DNA of 64,000 nt from Antilocapra americana (taxonomy: Eukaryota; Chordata; Mammalia; Artiodactyla; Antilocapridae). The notes below the pieces were generated by a model that was not told where the DNA came from, did not search any database, and worked only from the letters and a program-made list of their open reading frames with translations. The position numbers and the translations under genes were made by a program. The stretch's first letter is position 1; each line of letters starts with the position of its first letter. The stretch is taken from positions 13,626,416-13,690,415 of the forward strand of contig ML664161.1 in the NCBI GenBank assembly GCA_007570785.1. Reading direction: 5' to 3'. Of this stretch, positions 23,338 to 33,982 are shown piece after piece.

Positions 23338-23540
23338 AGATCCACAACTCCTAATGGATCGTGCATCCTACAGAGTTGCTCATAACACCACAGCACAGGA
23401 TGGAGAATCTGTAACTCTTGGAGGACCCAAGCTCTATAGAGTTCCTCATAGCACCATGCACAGTACAGAATAGGAGATCTGCAGTTCCAAAATGACACCA
23501 AGTTCTATTTAATTTCCTATGGTATCACAGCATAGATGGT
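23338..23540. repeat. Three degenerate 67-70 bp tandem units
   Basis: Units start near 23339, 23406 and 23476 with the shared frame 'gatcc/aatct/gatct ... agagttgctcat/agagttcctcat/taatttcctat ... caccacagcacag/caccatgcacag/atcacagcatag'. Divergence between units is high, so this is an old tandem array. No coding potential is shared across units. Confidence 0.7.
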
Positions 23541-23981
23541 TACGTAGGGTTCTGTGACCAGTGAGTCTATACTAGCTTCACAGGAAACCTCAAACGGACC
23601 ATGATTTTCCTACCATCACAAGAGCTGAGTGAATATGCTCTTGAATGTAGGGGTTCCATGAGGGTTTTGTCATCTCCATAAGGCATTATGGACATTGATC
23701 TGAGGTGGATGTTGTGATTTTGATACTAACTGGGCTCCCAGTCTTCAGGGGCTACCAGTATGAATTAACACTAACACAACCAAGTACTGTACATTAGCAG
23801 CAGATGCCAGCAAAAACAGGTGATAACAAATGAGACCAGATATAAGAGAACTCTAAAGTCTAAAATTATTATATTAACCTGTGATTACAGTGCCAACTTA
23901 CCATGAAGTCCCACTGGATTCATGTTTGAAAGAGATCTATCATAATCTTCTCACACAGGAGTTTATATTTATGCAAATAAA
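23541..23981. other. Nothing recognised
   Basis: No gene or named repeat seen. Confidence 0.45.
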
Positions 23982-24033
23982 AAATCTCCAAATATACATG
24001 TTCCATTTACCAGGCACAACTTAAAATATACAT
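23982..24033 (+). repeat. Left copy of 52-bp flanking duplication
   Basis: 52 bp beginning aaatctccaaata, repeated at 24213-24264 with 5 mismatches. The Bov-tA at 24034-24212 lies exactly between the copies. Confidence 0.9.
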
Positions 24034-24212
24034 TGGGGCTTCCCTGGTGGCTCAGCTGGTAAAGAATCTGCTTGCAGTGCAGCAGACTCTAGTTTGATTC
24101 CTATGTCGGGAAGATCCACTGGAGATGAGAGCAGCTACTCACTCCAGTATTATAGGCCTGGAGAATTTCATGGACTGTATAGTCCATGGAGTTGCAAAGA
24201 GTTGGACACGAG
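24034..24212 (+). mobile_element. Bov-tA SINE with a very long TSD
   Basis: Head 'ggggcttccctggtggctca', B-box-like 'agtttgattcctat', body ending 'agagttggacacgag'. The flanking 52-bp duplication starts in an A-run, consistent with an L1-endonuclease target. Confidence 0.9.
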
Positions 24213-24264
24213 AAATCTCCAAATATATGTGTTCCATTTACCATGCACAACTTAAAATCTATAT
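24213..24264 (+). repeat. Right copy of 52-bp flanking duplication
   Basis: Partner of 23982-24033, 47/52 identical, directly after the SINE. Confidence 0.9.
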
Positions 24265-24780
24265 GATATACATATTACATATACATTTATAAATAATACA
24301 TACTCATACAACTCAAAAAACAATCTGATTTAAAAATGGCCAGAGAATTTGAATAGACATTTTTTTCCAAAATATACATATGCATTGCCAACAGGTCTGT
24401 GAACAGATGCTCAACATCACTGATAACCAAGGAAATGCAAATTAAAACCACAATGAAATATTAGTTCACAACTGTTAGAATGGCTGCTATCAGAAAAACA
24501 AGAGATTACATGCATTGGCAAGAATGTGGAGGTTCAGGAACTCTAGTGCACTGTTTGTGGGAATGTACATTATAGTAGCTACTGTATAAAATAAAATGGA
24601 TGTTCCTTAAAAAATTAAAAATAGAACTACTATATGATCCAGCAAGCTCACTTCTTGGCATACGTCCAAAGGAAATAAAATCTCTGTATCAAAGAGATAC
24701 AGAAGCATTATTCACAACAACCAAGACATGAAAACAACCTAAGGGTCTACTGACAGATGAATGAATAAAGAAAATGCAGT

Positions 24781-24818
24781 ATATATGTGTATATATATAA
24801 ATACACACACACACACAA
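24781..24818. repeat. TA/CA microsatellite
   Basis: (TA)n followed by (CA)n inside the old L1. Confidence 0.9.
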
Positions 24819-25162
24819 TGGAATATTATTCAGTCACAAAAAAATAAAGAAATCTTGCCTTTTGCAACAATATGGATGGACTTTCAGGGCATTAAGCTAA
24901 GTGAAAGGTCAGACAGAGAGATACAAATAGTGTATGTTCTCACTGATACATGGAATATAAAAGTGCCAAACTCACAAAGAGTAGAATGGTGGTTGCCAGA
25001 GGCTAGAGGGTGGGGGAAATGGGGAGTTTAGGGCCAAATGGTACAAACTTCCAGTTATAAGACAAATAAGTTCTGAAGATCTAATATATAGAATGATGAC
25101 TATAGTTAACAATACTATATCATGCAGTTAAAAGTTGCTAAGAATGTAGCTCTTAAATGCTA

Positions 25163-25165
25163 TCA

Positions 25166-25199
<34 letters not shown>
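25163..25199. repeat. (AC)n microsatellite
   Basis: About 37 bp of AC/CA with one AT interruption, inside the old L1 3' UTR. Likely polymorphic in length. Confidence 0.95.
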
Positions 25200-25204
<5 letters not shown>

Positions 25205-25271
25205 CAATTATATGAAGGAATGGAGGTGCTAACTAACTTTACTCCAATAATCACTTCACAATATATATGCT

Positions 25272-25639
25272 TTTGAAATGTGGTGCTAGAGAAGACACTT
25301 GAGATTCCCTTGGTCTGCAAAGAGATCAAATCAGTCAATCTTAAAGGAACTCAATCCTCAATATTCATTGGAAGGACTGATGCTGAAGCTCAAACTCCAA
25401 TACTTTGACTACTTGATGCGAAGAACCGACTCATTGGAAAAGACCTTGATGCTGGGAAAGATTGAAGGCAGGAGGAAAAGGAGCCAGCAGAAGATGAGAT
25501 GATAAGATAGCATTACCAATTCAATGGATGTGAATCTGAGCGAACTCTGAGAGATGGTGAAGGACAGGGAAGCCTGGAGCACTGCAGTCCATGGGGTCGC
25601 AAAGAGTTGAATACAACTTAGCAACTGAACAACAACAAA
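25272..25639 (+). mobile_element. BovB LINE 3' fragment, nested
   Basis: About 368 bp encoding the BovB C-terminus in broken frames, then the common 3' end (ending 'ctgaacaacaacaaa'). It interrupts the old L1, whose 3' end resumes at 'atgcatatcaaaccatcaca'. Confidence 0.88.
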
Positions 25640-25720
25640 TGCATATCAAACCATCACATCAAACACCTTAAACTTACATATGTTAGGTATCAATAATATC
25701 TCAATAAAGCTGAAAAAATA

Positions 25721-26300
25721 AGAGAAATGGGATGTAGAAAGTTTATATAAATCACACTGCACATAAAAGACAAAGTCAGAATTCTAAGCAGGCATACATT
25801 AACCACTTTGCAATATTGCTTCAACAAAACACAACAAAACAAGATAAACAAGGTCATAAGACAGCTGATGACTAGTTGGCAAATGTGTGGTGCAAAGAAC
25901 ATATACCTGAGGAGAATCTAACATTTGATGAGCCCCTGCTATATCCCAGGCTTCGTGCAATCCAAAACCAAAAAGGTGAATATCTGTACCTTATGCTGTT
26001 GGTTTTACACCAATGGTTTAATGTTTGATTACCGCATACTTTATGCAGAGCCTCAACACATTTCTCTATAAAATAAATCCCATGTATGCCAATTGCCCAG
26101 AGACCTAACATTTAGGTCACTGTTAATTAACATAAAGATTTTATAAAAAAACATTCTCAAATTCTTCTGTATCTCAAAAGAGGAAAAAGATGAATCTGTT
26201 CAGAGCACAGTTCCCTTGCTTAAGTCTACCTTGATCTATATAACTGTTCTTCCTAGAACAGTAATCACAGAGGAGTTTAGGCCATATATACCTACTGAGA
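25721..26300. other. Nothing recognised
   Basis: No supported gene; a short MIR-like word (gatgagcccctgctatatcc) at 25928-25947. Confidence 0.4.
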
Positions 26301-26520
26301 GGGCTTCCCAGGTAGTACTACTGGTAAAGAACCCGCCTGCCAGTGCAGGAGACCTAAGAGACATGGGTTTGATCCCTGGGTCAGGAAGATCCCCTGGAGG
26401 AGGAAAAGGCAACCCACTCCAGTATTCTTGCCTGGAGAATTCCATGGACAGAGGAGCCTGGTGGGCTACAGTTAATAGGGTCACAAAGAGTCAGAAATGA
26501 CTGAAGCAACTGAGTATGCA
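26301..26520 (+). mobile_element. Bov-tA SINE with CA tail
   Basis: Complete head (gggcttcccaggtagtac...), B-box-like 'ggtttgatccctggg', body ending 'gactgaagcaactgag', followed by (CA)n at 26519-26532. Confidence 0.93.
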
Positions 26521-27309
26521 CACACACACACCCAGTGAAATCCACAGTTAAAGCAGCAAGCTTTCTCTACAATATTTTCTTCTATTTTCAATGCAAATCT
26601 ACCATTTCTTCATAGTTAAGTATTGGATGAAGATCTTAATAAATTGAATCTTTGTAGTGTTCTTAGGAGCAAAGCAAGGACTGAAAACATGCAGTGAGCT
26701 TTAGTCCTAAAGTACTCCAAGATATTAAAATGGCAATTATTTAAATACTCTCACTTCCCTAATATGAAGTAGGGTGTATCAGTTCAGCTTAGGGTGTATA
26801 GGGAGCTGAAAAATTTAATTCACTGTGAGGAGTCTAATTAGCTTTGCAGATAAGAACTGAAGGTTTGTGTGGGTTTCACCAGCCTGCCCTATCTCCCAGG
26901 CTACGGGGGAAGATCTTTAAGTAAATCCATCAGCAGTTGACTTTGTTGGCCCCACAAAAGTGACTGGTGGCCCTGCCCTGAGTAAACTCATAAATAATTA
27001 GCTGCGAGACAGACACAATTCCTGGGAGCCACTATCTCATCACATTTCCAGCAACCTCCATTACCTAAGAGGGCTTTGCCTATTTTTCTCTAGGATCTGA
27101 GCCTATTTCCTTCTTTATGGGCTAACTCAAGCCTTACCTCATACATAGAGGGCCATAACTACCCTATTTCACGGAATTCACCCTTCTCTGGATCACTGGA
27201 ACACTGGTTTTCTGCATTTCCTACTCTGGTTGTGAGCCTGGGGTTCCTGTCTTCTCCTGGCCATGGTGTCATGCGCATATATTTTATTTCCTAACCAGAT
27301 GCAGGGAGG

Positions 27310-27490
27310 CAGCATGAGGCAGTGAAAGTAACTGACAGTGTAAAGAGCATGGGCTTCAAGGATGCAAAGAACTGAGTCCAATCCTAACGTCACAACTGTG
27401 CATATTTCTTAACTTATATGAGCACGAGTTTTCTCTCATTAGGCTGAGAAGAGTTGTAAGGAAAAAGTAAGAAAGAACTGTAAAGTACCA
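27310..27490 (-). repeat. MIR-like, minus strand
   Basis: 'gtaaagagcatgggcttcaa' and 'actgtgcatatttcttaact' fit a diverged MIR reverse complement. Confidence 0.5.
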
Positions 27491-28059
27491 TCAGAAGTAT
27501 CTCCCCATAGCACAAACTGGTGTACTCACATGTGCACAACTGCTGGTCTATATTAACAACAGAATATACTCTTTCTGAGCACAAGTTGATTTTAAGTTTC
27601 TTTGCAACCTTAAGCTCACTTAGGACAGTGATTTATGTATTGTATATATTCACATCATAGTACTCTTCTTTCAGCAGAATTGTTAAGAGTCTGGTTTGCA
27701 GAGAGCCAAATGATTCTAGGCAGTATCTAGACAAGAATACGAAACCACTTCTTACAAGGAGGTATGACTGCAAGGCCCCAGGGTGCTTCAGGGGCTCGAA
27801 GAATTTTCTGGGCTAAACTGGCAAACACAGCGTTCGCTAAGTAAACAGGTCCATTGGCAACACTTTCATTTTAAAGTTTCATAGACCTCATATCTCTTCT
27901 CTCTTTAGTACATTTTACTTCCCTTGAAGTCTTCTTTCATTTATTTCCTCAGCTCCTTCCCTAGAATCAAAAAATTAAAACCAAGTTTAAAAAACTCAGA
28001 TCAAACAATAACAGAAGGATCTAGGTGAGAATTTCTCCAAGGAAAAGGACAGAGTTTTA

Positions 28060-28650
28060 AGAGAGAGGATGACTTTGATTTCAAGCAACAGAAAACCAAT
28101 TTGAGCCAAATAAAGGTGGAAGGAGGGAACTTTTCTAATAAGGATCCTTAGTGCTCTCACGAGAGCCAACATCTGTGGAGCGGCTCAAGTCAGTTATTTA
28201 AATGCCAGTTACTTAATTTCTCTCATTTCTCACGGCTCATTGCTACTAACCGCTGGATACCTGTTTCTTTTCTCTCTTTCTTGTTTACTCACTCAGCCTC
28301 ACTTTCAAACTCTCTCTACTGCCCTCTCTTCTTTTCTAATCCATATGGCAGTAAACATGGCCACCAGCAACCCTGAAGCAGCTTACCTTACAGCTTTGAT
28401 TATCACTCAGTCATCAAAGGTCTCTCTCAGCTTTAGCACAAAGTCTTAGAACAAGACGCTAATTGGTCCAGTTTTGATCTTGTACCCATATCTGGAACTA
28501 TAGACTGTGGCCAGGTTATCAACTCATAGTCTCCAAAATGACTGCCCCGTGACAACCAGAGAAGCGGGGATACTTTAGAAAAATGGGAAAGGGATTCAAA
28601 GTATGCTGTGTGGTAGATTTGACCTTAGATAGTTCTCGTATTTCCAATAG
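28060..28650. repeat. Old interspersed repeat, family unassigned
   Basis: The order 'tttcaagcaacagaaaacca', 'catggccaccagcaaccctg', 'gctaattggtccagttttga', 'ctgtggccaggttatc' resembles a mammalian-wide repeat I have seen often but cannot name with confidence. The 69-codon frame at 28240 lies in it. Confidence 0.4.
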
Positions 28651-30135
28651 GAGGTGCTTTTGGTAGTCTCTTGCCTGTTAAGTTTGCAGTGAAGCAGAAC
28701 ATCAAAATGTCTTCACCAGTATATATGGGAGTTTCAGTCCCTTCACCCAAAGTGAATATGATGGTCATATGTTCATGTAGATATGTTTACTAAGGCACAG
28801 TGAATAAGTCCTGCTTCTATAAAACAAGAAACATTAATCGATTAAAGTCGAGTAGTGGTTACATAAATTTATGATATTTCAACAAAACACCCTGCAGCCA
28901 CTAAGATCATGTTTTTAGAGAAGTTTTTAATGAAGCTCAGGACAGAAATTCCAGTGAAAGAGTGAAGTATAGAACTTAGAATAATTCCAAATATACCAAT
29001 ACAGCAATAATTATGTCAAGATGTAAGGGTTATGATAGTTTTATTTCCCTCTTTACATCCTTTCCATATTTTCTAGACATTTTTTAACCAAAAAAAATTC
29101 TTTAATCAAGAATTAAATTATACCACATGTATCCAAGGAACTGTAGTTCAGGAGTCCTGCTATTCATTTTTTGTTTTCCTGATTGTCAGTAAGGTTAGCC
29201 TGCAGTGAACCCAGAGAAGATTTGCCAGAAAATGAACTAAGCTGTTGGGGGTAAAGAGAAATTCCCCTTCTGAAAAATAATTTTTTTTTTTAATATTCAG
29301 CTGCTTTCCTTTTCCAGGAGCCATTCCTGCCCTAACCAAACCCCTGATTAGAGAACCAGATCAAGGCAACCACTTTCAGACCAGCAACAGTGAAGACAAA
29401 TGGACAGATATGGTTCCAGTCAAGTTTAGAGGACATTTATAGCTGACCTAACAATTCCCTAACCTTAAAAATCCTGAAGAAAAAGCACTTTTCCGTGAAC
29501 TGATCTGGCAGTTAGATTGGCAGTAGCAGCTTAACTTTTAACAAGGCAAAAAAAGGTCAAAGCTATGAATTTACAAATTCTGTGAGTCTATCAAGTTTAA
29601 GGGAACTCTCCAAATTTATAACCCAAGTTTTGATAATTATAATCCTACACTCTGACAGAGGAGTAAGCATTTAAATAATGAAGATTTTTCCTTCCTGTTT
29701 ACCAAGATGGACATGTGGCAACCTCTGTTTTCCCCAGTCTTTTAAACTGGAAAGCATTTGAACACCAGGTCAATTACATTCTTCCCCAGGCGACTAAAGC
29801 AGCTTTAAAAAATATCGTTGTCACTGTGTCAGATCAAGTGGAGAGGAGCAGAAATATGACTTGGGAGTCTCAAAAGGTATTAGACAGCAGGCTAGTCAGA
29901 AATTAAATTCCATTTGCTAGGATTCCATAGAACACCCTGAGAGAGCAAAAATGTTCAACTCTCTTTATTAGTGCTGGATTTATGATTCAAAATGAAGATT
30001 AAATTAAAAAAAAAATTAAACTTGATATTCTAAATAGCTCTTTAAATTCAAGATCCTCAGTTATTTGCTTCAGCATCCAGTCTTGCCTCCCTGGCTCCAG
30101 AGTCTCTCTGGAACTAATGGGCTCATTGCTACATG

Positions 30136-30347
30136 GGTGTGCATACTCAGTCATGGCTGACTCTTTGCAACCCCGTGGACTGTAGCTCGCCAGGCTCCAC
30201 TGTCCATGGGGTTTTCCTGGCAAGAATACTGAAGTGGTTGTCATTTCTTTCTGCAGGGGATCTTCCTGACCCAGGGGTCGAACCCAGGTCTCCTGCATCT
30301 TCTGCACTGGCAAGCGGATCCTTTACCACTGTGCCACCTGGGAAGTC
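30136..30347 (-). mobile_element. Bov-tA SINE, full length
   Basis: Bov-A body followed by the tRNA-like head with B-box complement 'ggggtcgaacccagg', ending 'gccacctgggaagtc'. Frames of 74-127 codons crossing this region are SINE-derived. Confidence 0.92.
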
Positions 30348-30774
30348 ACTGCTGTAAACCCACTTGTGTAAAGCTATTTGCATCATGCCAGCCTTTTGCT
30401 TGGGAAACCATAATACCTTTGGAACACCCATGAAACAAAGTCTGGATTCTTCCATCCAGCCCCTGGAGACCTCCAAAATCCAGGCTAACCTGCCTCTCAA
30501 CCAGTTGCTCCAATACACTTTCTCCCTCAACCTGGGATGGAGCCTCCTTGTCCTGCAGATCTATTCTGCCCCAGCACCTGTCTTTCTCTGCGCTGGTACC
30601 CTCCCCTTCTCCAAACACAGAAATATGCTCAAGGCCTCATCAAACTCAACCTCACATTAAGCTTTCTTTGACTTCTCCAGTCCACGAATCTCTCCCTCTT
30701 CTGAATTATTGCCCTGATGCACCCAACAATTAACATTCCTTAAAAGTTCACTACAGGCTGGTCTCTGAACTTGT

Positions 30775-30920
30775 TATTTTGCAGACATTATTTTATTCCA
30801 CCTTCAGAAAAACCCTGTAAGCCAATTGTTATTAGCTTATTTCACTATCAGTGAGGGAAATGGCATGTTCACATAATTTACTTCCTCTGAAAGCATGATC
30901 TCCGCAGAGCTAGAACCTTG
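30775..30920 (+). repeat. MIR-like SINE
   Basis: 'ttattccaccttcagaaaaa' followed by 'attgttattagcttatttca' and 'agctagaaccttgt' matches the MIR order, strongly diverged. Confidence 0.5.
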
Positions 30921-31398
30921 TCATGTTACCCCTCTGCTCCCTACTGCCTGGTGCCCAATAAATAGTTTGTTTCACTCAAAAAATGCTGCAAGATTTATAA
31001 GCAGCAGAGCTGATGTTGCACCCTTAGTTGGTCTCCAAACATCACGGCTCTGTGTGCACACACAGACACAGACAGGCAGCGATGCGTCACGTGGGTGAGA
31101 ATTCACCTAACGCTGACTGGTCACTTGCTATCGCGCAGGGCAGCACACCAAGCCGCACCCTCACTGAAAGGCACCAGAGCAAGGTGAGCAGCTTTAGCAC
31201 ACGCTCCGCACCAACAGTCTCCTTAACCACATAATATAAATAAGAGACTGTGCTAGCCACGCAAATGCCACTTCAGAGTTCATATCTCAGGCACCATCGC
31301 CCCTTCCCACTGCAGTACCACTGTCAAGTCCCTCCGACATGGGAATGCTATTATTACCTCTGTAAAATGAGCATAGCCAAGATAGCTGAAGGACCTTC

Positions 31399-31441
31399 TT
31401 TTATATCTATATACACACACACATACATATATACACATACA
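31399..31441. repeat. TA/CA microsatellite
   Basis: Interrupted (TA)/(CA) tract of about 40 bp. Confidence 0.85.
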
Positions 31442-32449
31442 TGCTCTCTCTGTAAACTTCATGAATGGACTCAGACAATGAATATGCTTAGCTTTAACAT
31501 CTCCATCAAGCCACACATGACTGAATTTGCTTCTGATATACCAAAGCTATAGAGGATTCATATTAGGTGAGCCCTACTTGCTTTCATTGGCAATAACCAA
31601 TAGTGACAATCTATATATTGCTACATAGTGTTTTGCTATTTGAGGGTCTGGATCTCCAGGTGTTCTGATAAAAGCCAAGGATACTTACATGGCTTCCGAA
31701 TCATGACAACTTAATGGTCTCCATGTAAAATTAAATTTAGAAAATTAATGGTGTATTCAACTCCTCTAATCAAAGTGTAAACCAAAATCATGCCTGTTTT
31801 TTCAACTCAACACACTAAGACTCAAGCTGCGTATTTTAACATATTCATTGTACCTATGGACTCCAGGAACATTTTACCTGGTTCATGGTCCTCACTCTAA
31901 CAAAGTTTTTTTTATTAAAAATAATGACTCACCCAAGAAAGTTTAATATAGTAGGACCCACAAATTTATTAATTAAGCATCCTTGCTTTAACTATACGGA
32001 AGCATGGCATTAGGCACAGTGAAAGGTAAACAATCTGTCAGGCTTGGTAGCTGCTCCTCAGTATTTGGAATTCAAGAGGACTGTAACCATAGCTCATTGA
32101 TTGGTAGGACTCTAACAGAGCCAAAACCCGAGAGGTGTTCAGATGAGAAGGGATAAAAGACTCCTGCCCACCTAGTACACAGGAACCTCTTTGGAGCTTA
32201 AATCAAATTGTTTCTATATTGACATTCAATCTGAAAGGCTCCTCTCATTGTGTTATCTATTTTACTTCATCTGAAGTTCTATAGTTCTCTTTCTTCCCTA
32301 GCAGGCTATGTACTAACTGAGAGCTGAGATGAGCTCTCGTTGTATCCTCTAATTTCCCGAGCCATGCAATGTGCCCCTTGGTTGAACACCTAGGAAGTTG
32401 AATTTCTGAAAATAAAAAATGAGACAGAAATTTCATTTGGTTAAATATT

Positions 32450-32650
32450 TAGAGCCTTTATTGGGATCTAATCTATGCTGAGCACTAGAATAGATATTTT
32501 ACATATACTAGTCTTAATTTTCATGACAATCCTATGCATTAGGCTTTTAGGACAAATAAGGAAACAGGTCTGAAGAAGTCAAAAAGCAGACCAAGGTCAC
32601 ACAGCTGTCAGTGATAAAACTAAGACTCAGGTCCAGGAGCTGTCTGTCTA
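32450..32650 (+). repeat. MIR SINE
   Basis: Clear MIR order: 'tgctgagcactagaatagat', 'ttttcatgacaatcctatgc', 'aaggtcacacagctgtcagt' and 'aagactcaggtccaggagct'. Confidence 0.85.
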
Positions 32651-33159
32651 TACCAGGCTGCTTCCTTGAAGATAGAAATCAAGGAACCACAGACCCTCAT
32701 GGAAATCAGCACAAAACGCTCTTCACACCACTCAATCAAGCCTATGAGCCTCAGCGCCACTCAGTCCGTTTCCATAAAGAGCCCGCTATCCTGCCTGCCA
32801 TAGATCAGTACTGATGCTCTCTCAGAATAGCAGTTAGCGGTCAGCTGTGCAACTTCAGCTGCCAAAGTCTTTTTAAAAGGAAATGAAATTATAGTGGAAT
32901 TTGGGAATTCTTGCACCACAAGGCCTCTGCAGTGCTCCATCTGTCAGAACTTAGAGAAAGTTGGTTGCACAGACTTCAGAAACTGTCATTTATTTGACAG
33001 CTTTGCATTATTTCTTCTGGGAAAACCAACTACAAGGCTCATGGCATTGTCAATTTCATCTTATCTTTGCCCTAAACTTCCCAGCAAAAAGCCTTACTGT
33101 CAGACTTCCTGCAGAAGCATAATTACAAATTCTGTCCATAATGGGCCTAAAGACTCATA
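32651..33159. other. Nothing recognised
   Basis: A 122-codon frame at 32894-33262 runs on into the L1 fragment to the right. It has no recognisable domain and is not called. Confidence 0.4.
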
Positions 33160-33400
33160 CAGAGTGAAGTCACAAAGAGAAAAACAGGTATCGTGTATCA
33201 ACACTTATATGTGGAAACCAGAAAAAATGGTACAGATGAACCTACCTGCAAAGCAGCAGTAGAGATACAAACGTGGAGAACAAAAGCATGGGCACCACAT
33301 GGGGAAAGAGGAGATGGGATGAACTGGGAGACTGGGGCTGACGTATGTACACTGCTATGTATAAAACAGACACCTAAGGAGAACCTACTGCATAGCACAT

Positions 33401-33658
33401 GCTGAGGCTGAACCTCCAGGACTCTGGCCCCCTGATGCGAAGAGCTGACTCACTGGAAAAGACCCTGATGCTGGGAAAGATTGAGGGCAGGAGGAGATGG
33501 GGATGACAGAGGGTGAGATGGTTGGATGGCATCACCGACTCAATGGAAATGAGTTTGAGTAAACACCAGGAGTCAGCAATGGACAGGGAAGCCTGGTGTG
33601 CTGTAGTCCATGGGGTTGCAAAGAGTCAGACATGACTGAGCGAGTGAACTGAGCTGAA
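33401..33658 (+). mobile_element. BovB LINE 3' fragment, nested in L1
   Basis: 258 bp: 'gctgaggctgaacctccagg', 'gatgcgaagagctgactcac', 'gctgggaaagattgagggca', ending 'gagcgagtgaactgagctga'. Flanking agcaca words may be the TSD. Confidence 0.9.
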
Positions 33659-33768
33659 CAAAACAGCACAGAGAACTCTGCTCAATGCTCTGTGGTGACA
33701 AAGAAGGGATACATGTATACATATAGCTGATTCACTTTGCTGTACAGTAGAAACTAACACAACATTTT

Positions 33769-33946
33769 CCCCCTTTATTTATTTATTTTTACTTCACAAT
33801 ACTGTATTGATTTTGTCATACATTAACATGAATCAGCCATGGGTGTACATGTGCTCCCCATCCAGAACCCTCCTCCCACCTTCCTCCCCATCCCATCCCT
33901 CTGGGTCAGCCCAGTGCACCAGCCCCAAGCACCCTGTATCATGCAT
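33769..33946 (-). mobile_element. L1 3' end, minus, nested in L1
   Basis: Reverse complement of the young L1 3' end, opening with a pyrimidine-rich tail remnant and truncated at 'gtatcatgcat'. Direct repeat catttt at 33763-33768 and 33947-33952 fits a short TSD. Confidence 0.88.
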
Positions 33947-33982
33947 CATTTTAAAGCAACTAAACTCCAGTTAAAAAAAAAA

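Larger units (their letters stand above)
24320..25720 (+). mobile_element. Old L1 3' part, split by BovB
   Basis: The order matches L1 ORF2 C-terminal coding sequence ('aacagatgctcaacatcact', the Cys-rich zone as 'tggcaagaatgtggaggttc', 'gggaatgtacat', 'caatggaatattattcagtc') and then the 3' UTR ('gtggttgccagaggctagag'). It ends 'ctcaataaagctgaaaaaat' near 25717 after an interruption at 25272-25639. All frames are broken. An L1MA-like age is inferred from divergence. Confidence 0.85.
26533..30133. other. 3.6 kb without a recognised gene
   Basis: Mostly unassigned. Likely old pieces: a minus-strand MIR at about 27310-27490 and an old interspersed repeat at about 28060-28650. The T run at 29281-29291 has no recognisable element next to it. 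Frames of 60-70 codons have no recognisable domains. Confidence 0.45.
30348..32449. other. Unassigned with MIR and microsatellite
   Basis: No supported gene. Contains a probable MIR (30775-30920) and a TA/CA microsatellite (31399-31441). Frames at 30364, 31028 and 31250 have no recognisable domains. Confidence 0.4.
33160..33982 (+). mobile_element. L1 3' UTR fragment with two nested insertions
   Basis: Segments 33160-33400, 33659-33768 and 33947-33982 join into one artiodactyl-type L1 3' UTR: 'acttatatgtggaaaccaga', 'ctgcatagcaca' / 'cacagagaactctgctcaat', 'ctttgctgtacagtagaaac', ending near 'aactccagttaaaa'. A BovB piece (plus) and an L1 3' end (minus) interrupt it. Confidence 0.85.

Noticed and set aside
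23061..23501. 146-codon minus-strand frame
   Set aside because: Covers a Bov-tA and the tandem repeat, so it is repeat-derived.
23338..23540. CRISPR-like array
   Set aside because: Repeats are contiguous, degenerate and without unique spacers, in a vertebrate genome.
26301..26390. tRNA-like head of Bov-tA as a tRNA gene
   Set aside because: B-box-like words are present in all Bov-tA and CHR SINE heads, but no cloverleaf or anticodon stem is credible.
30147..30530. 127-codon minus-strand frame
   Set aside because: Largely Bov-tA-derived sequence; SINE text often stays open by chance.
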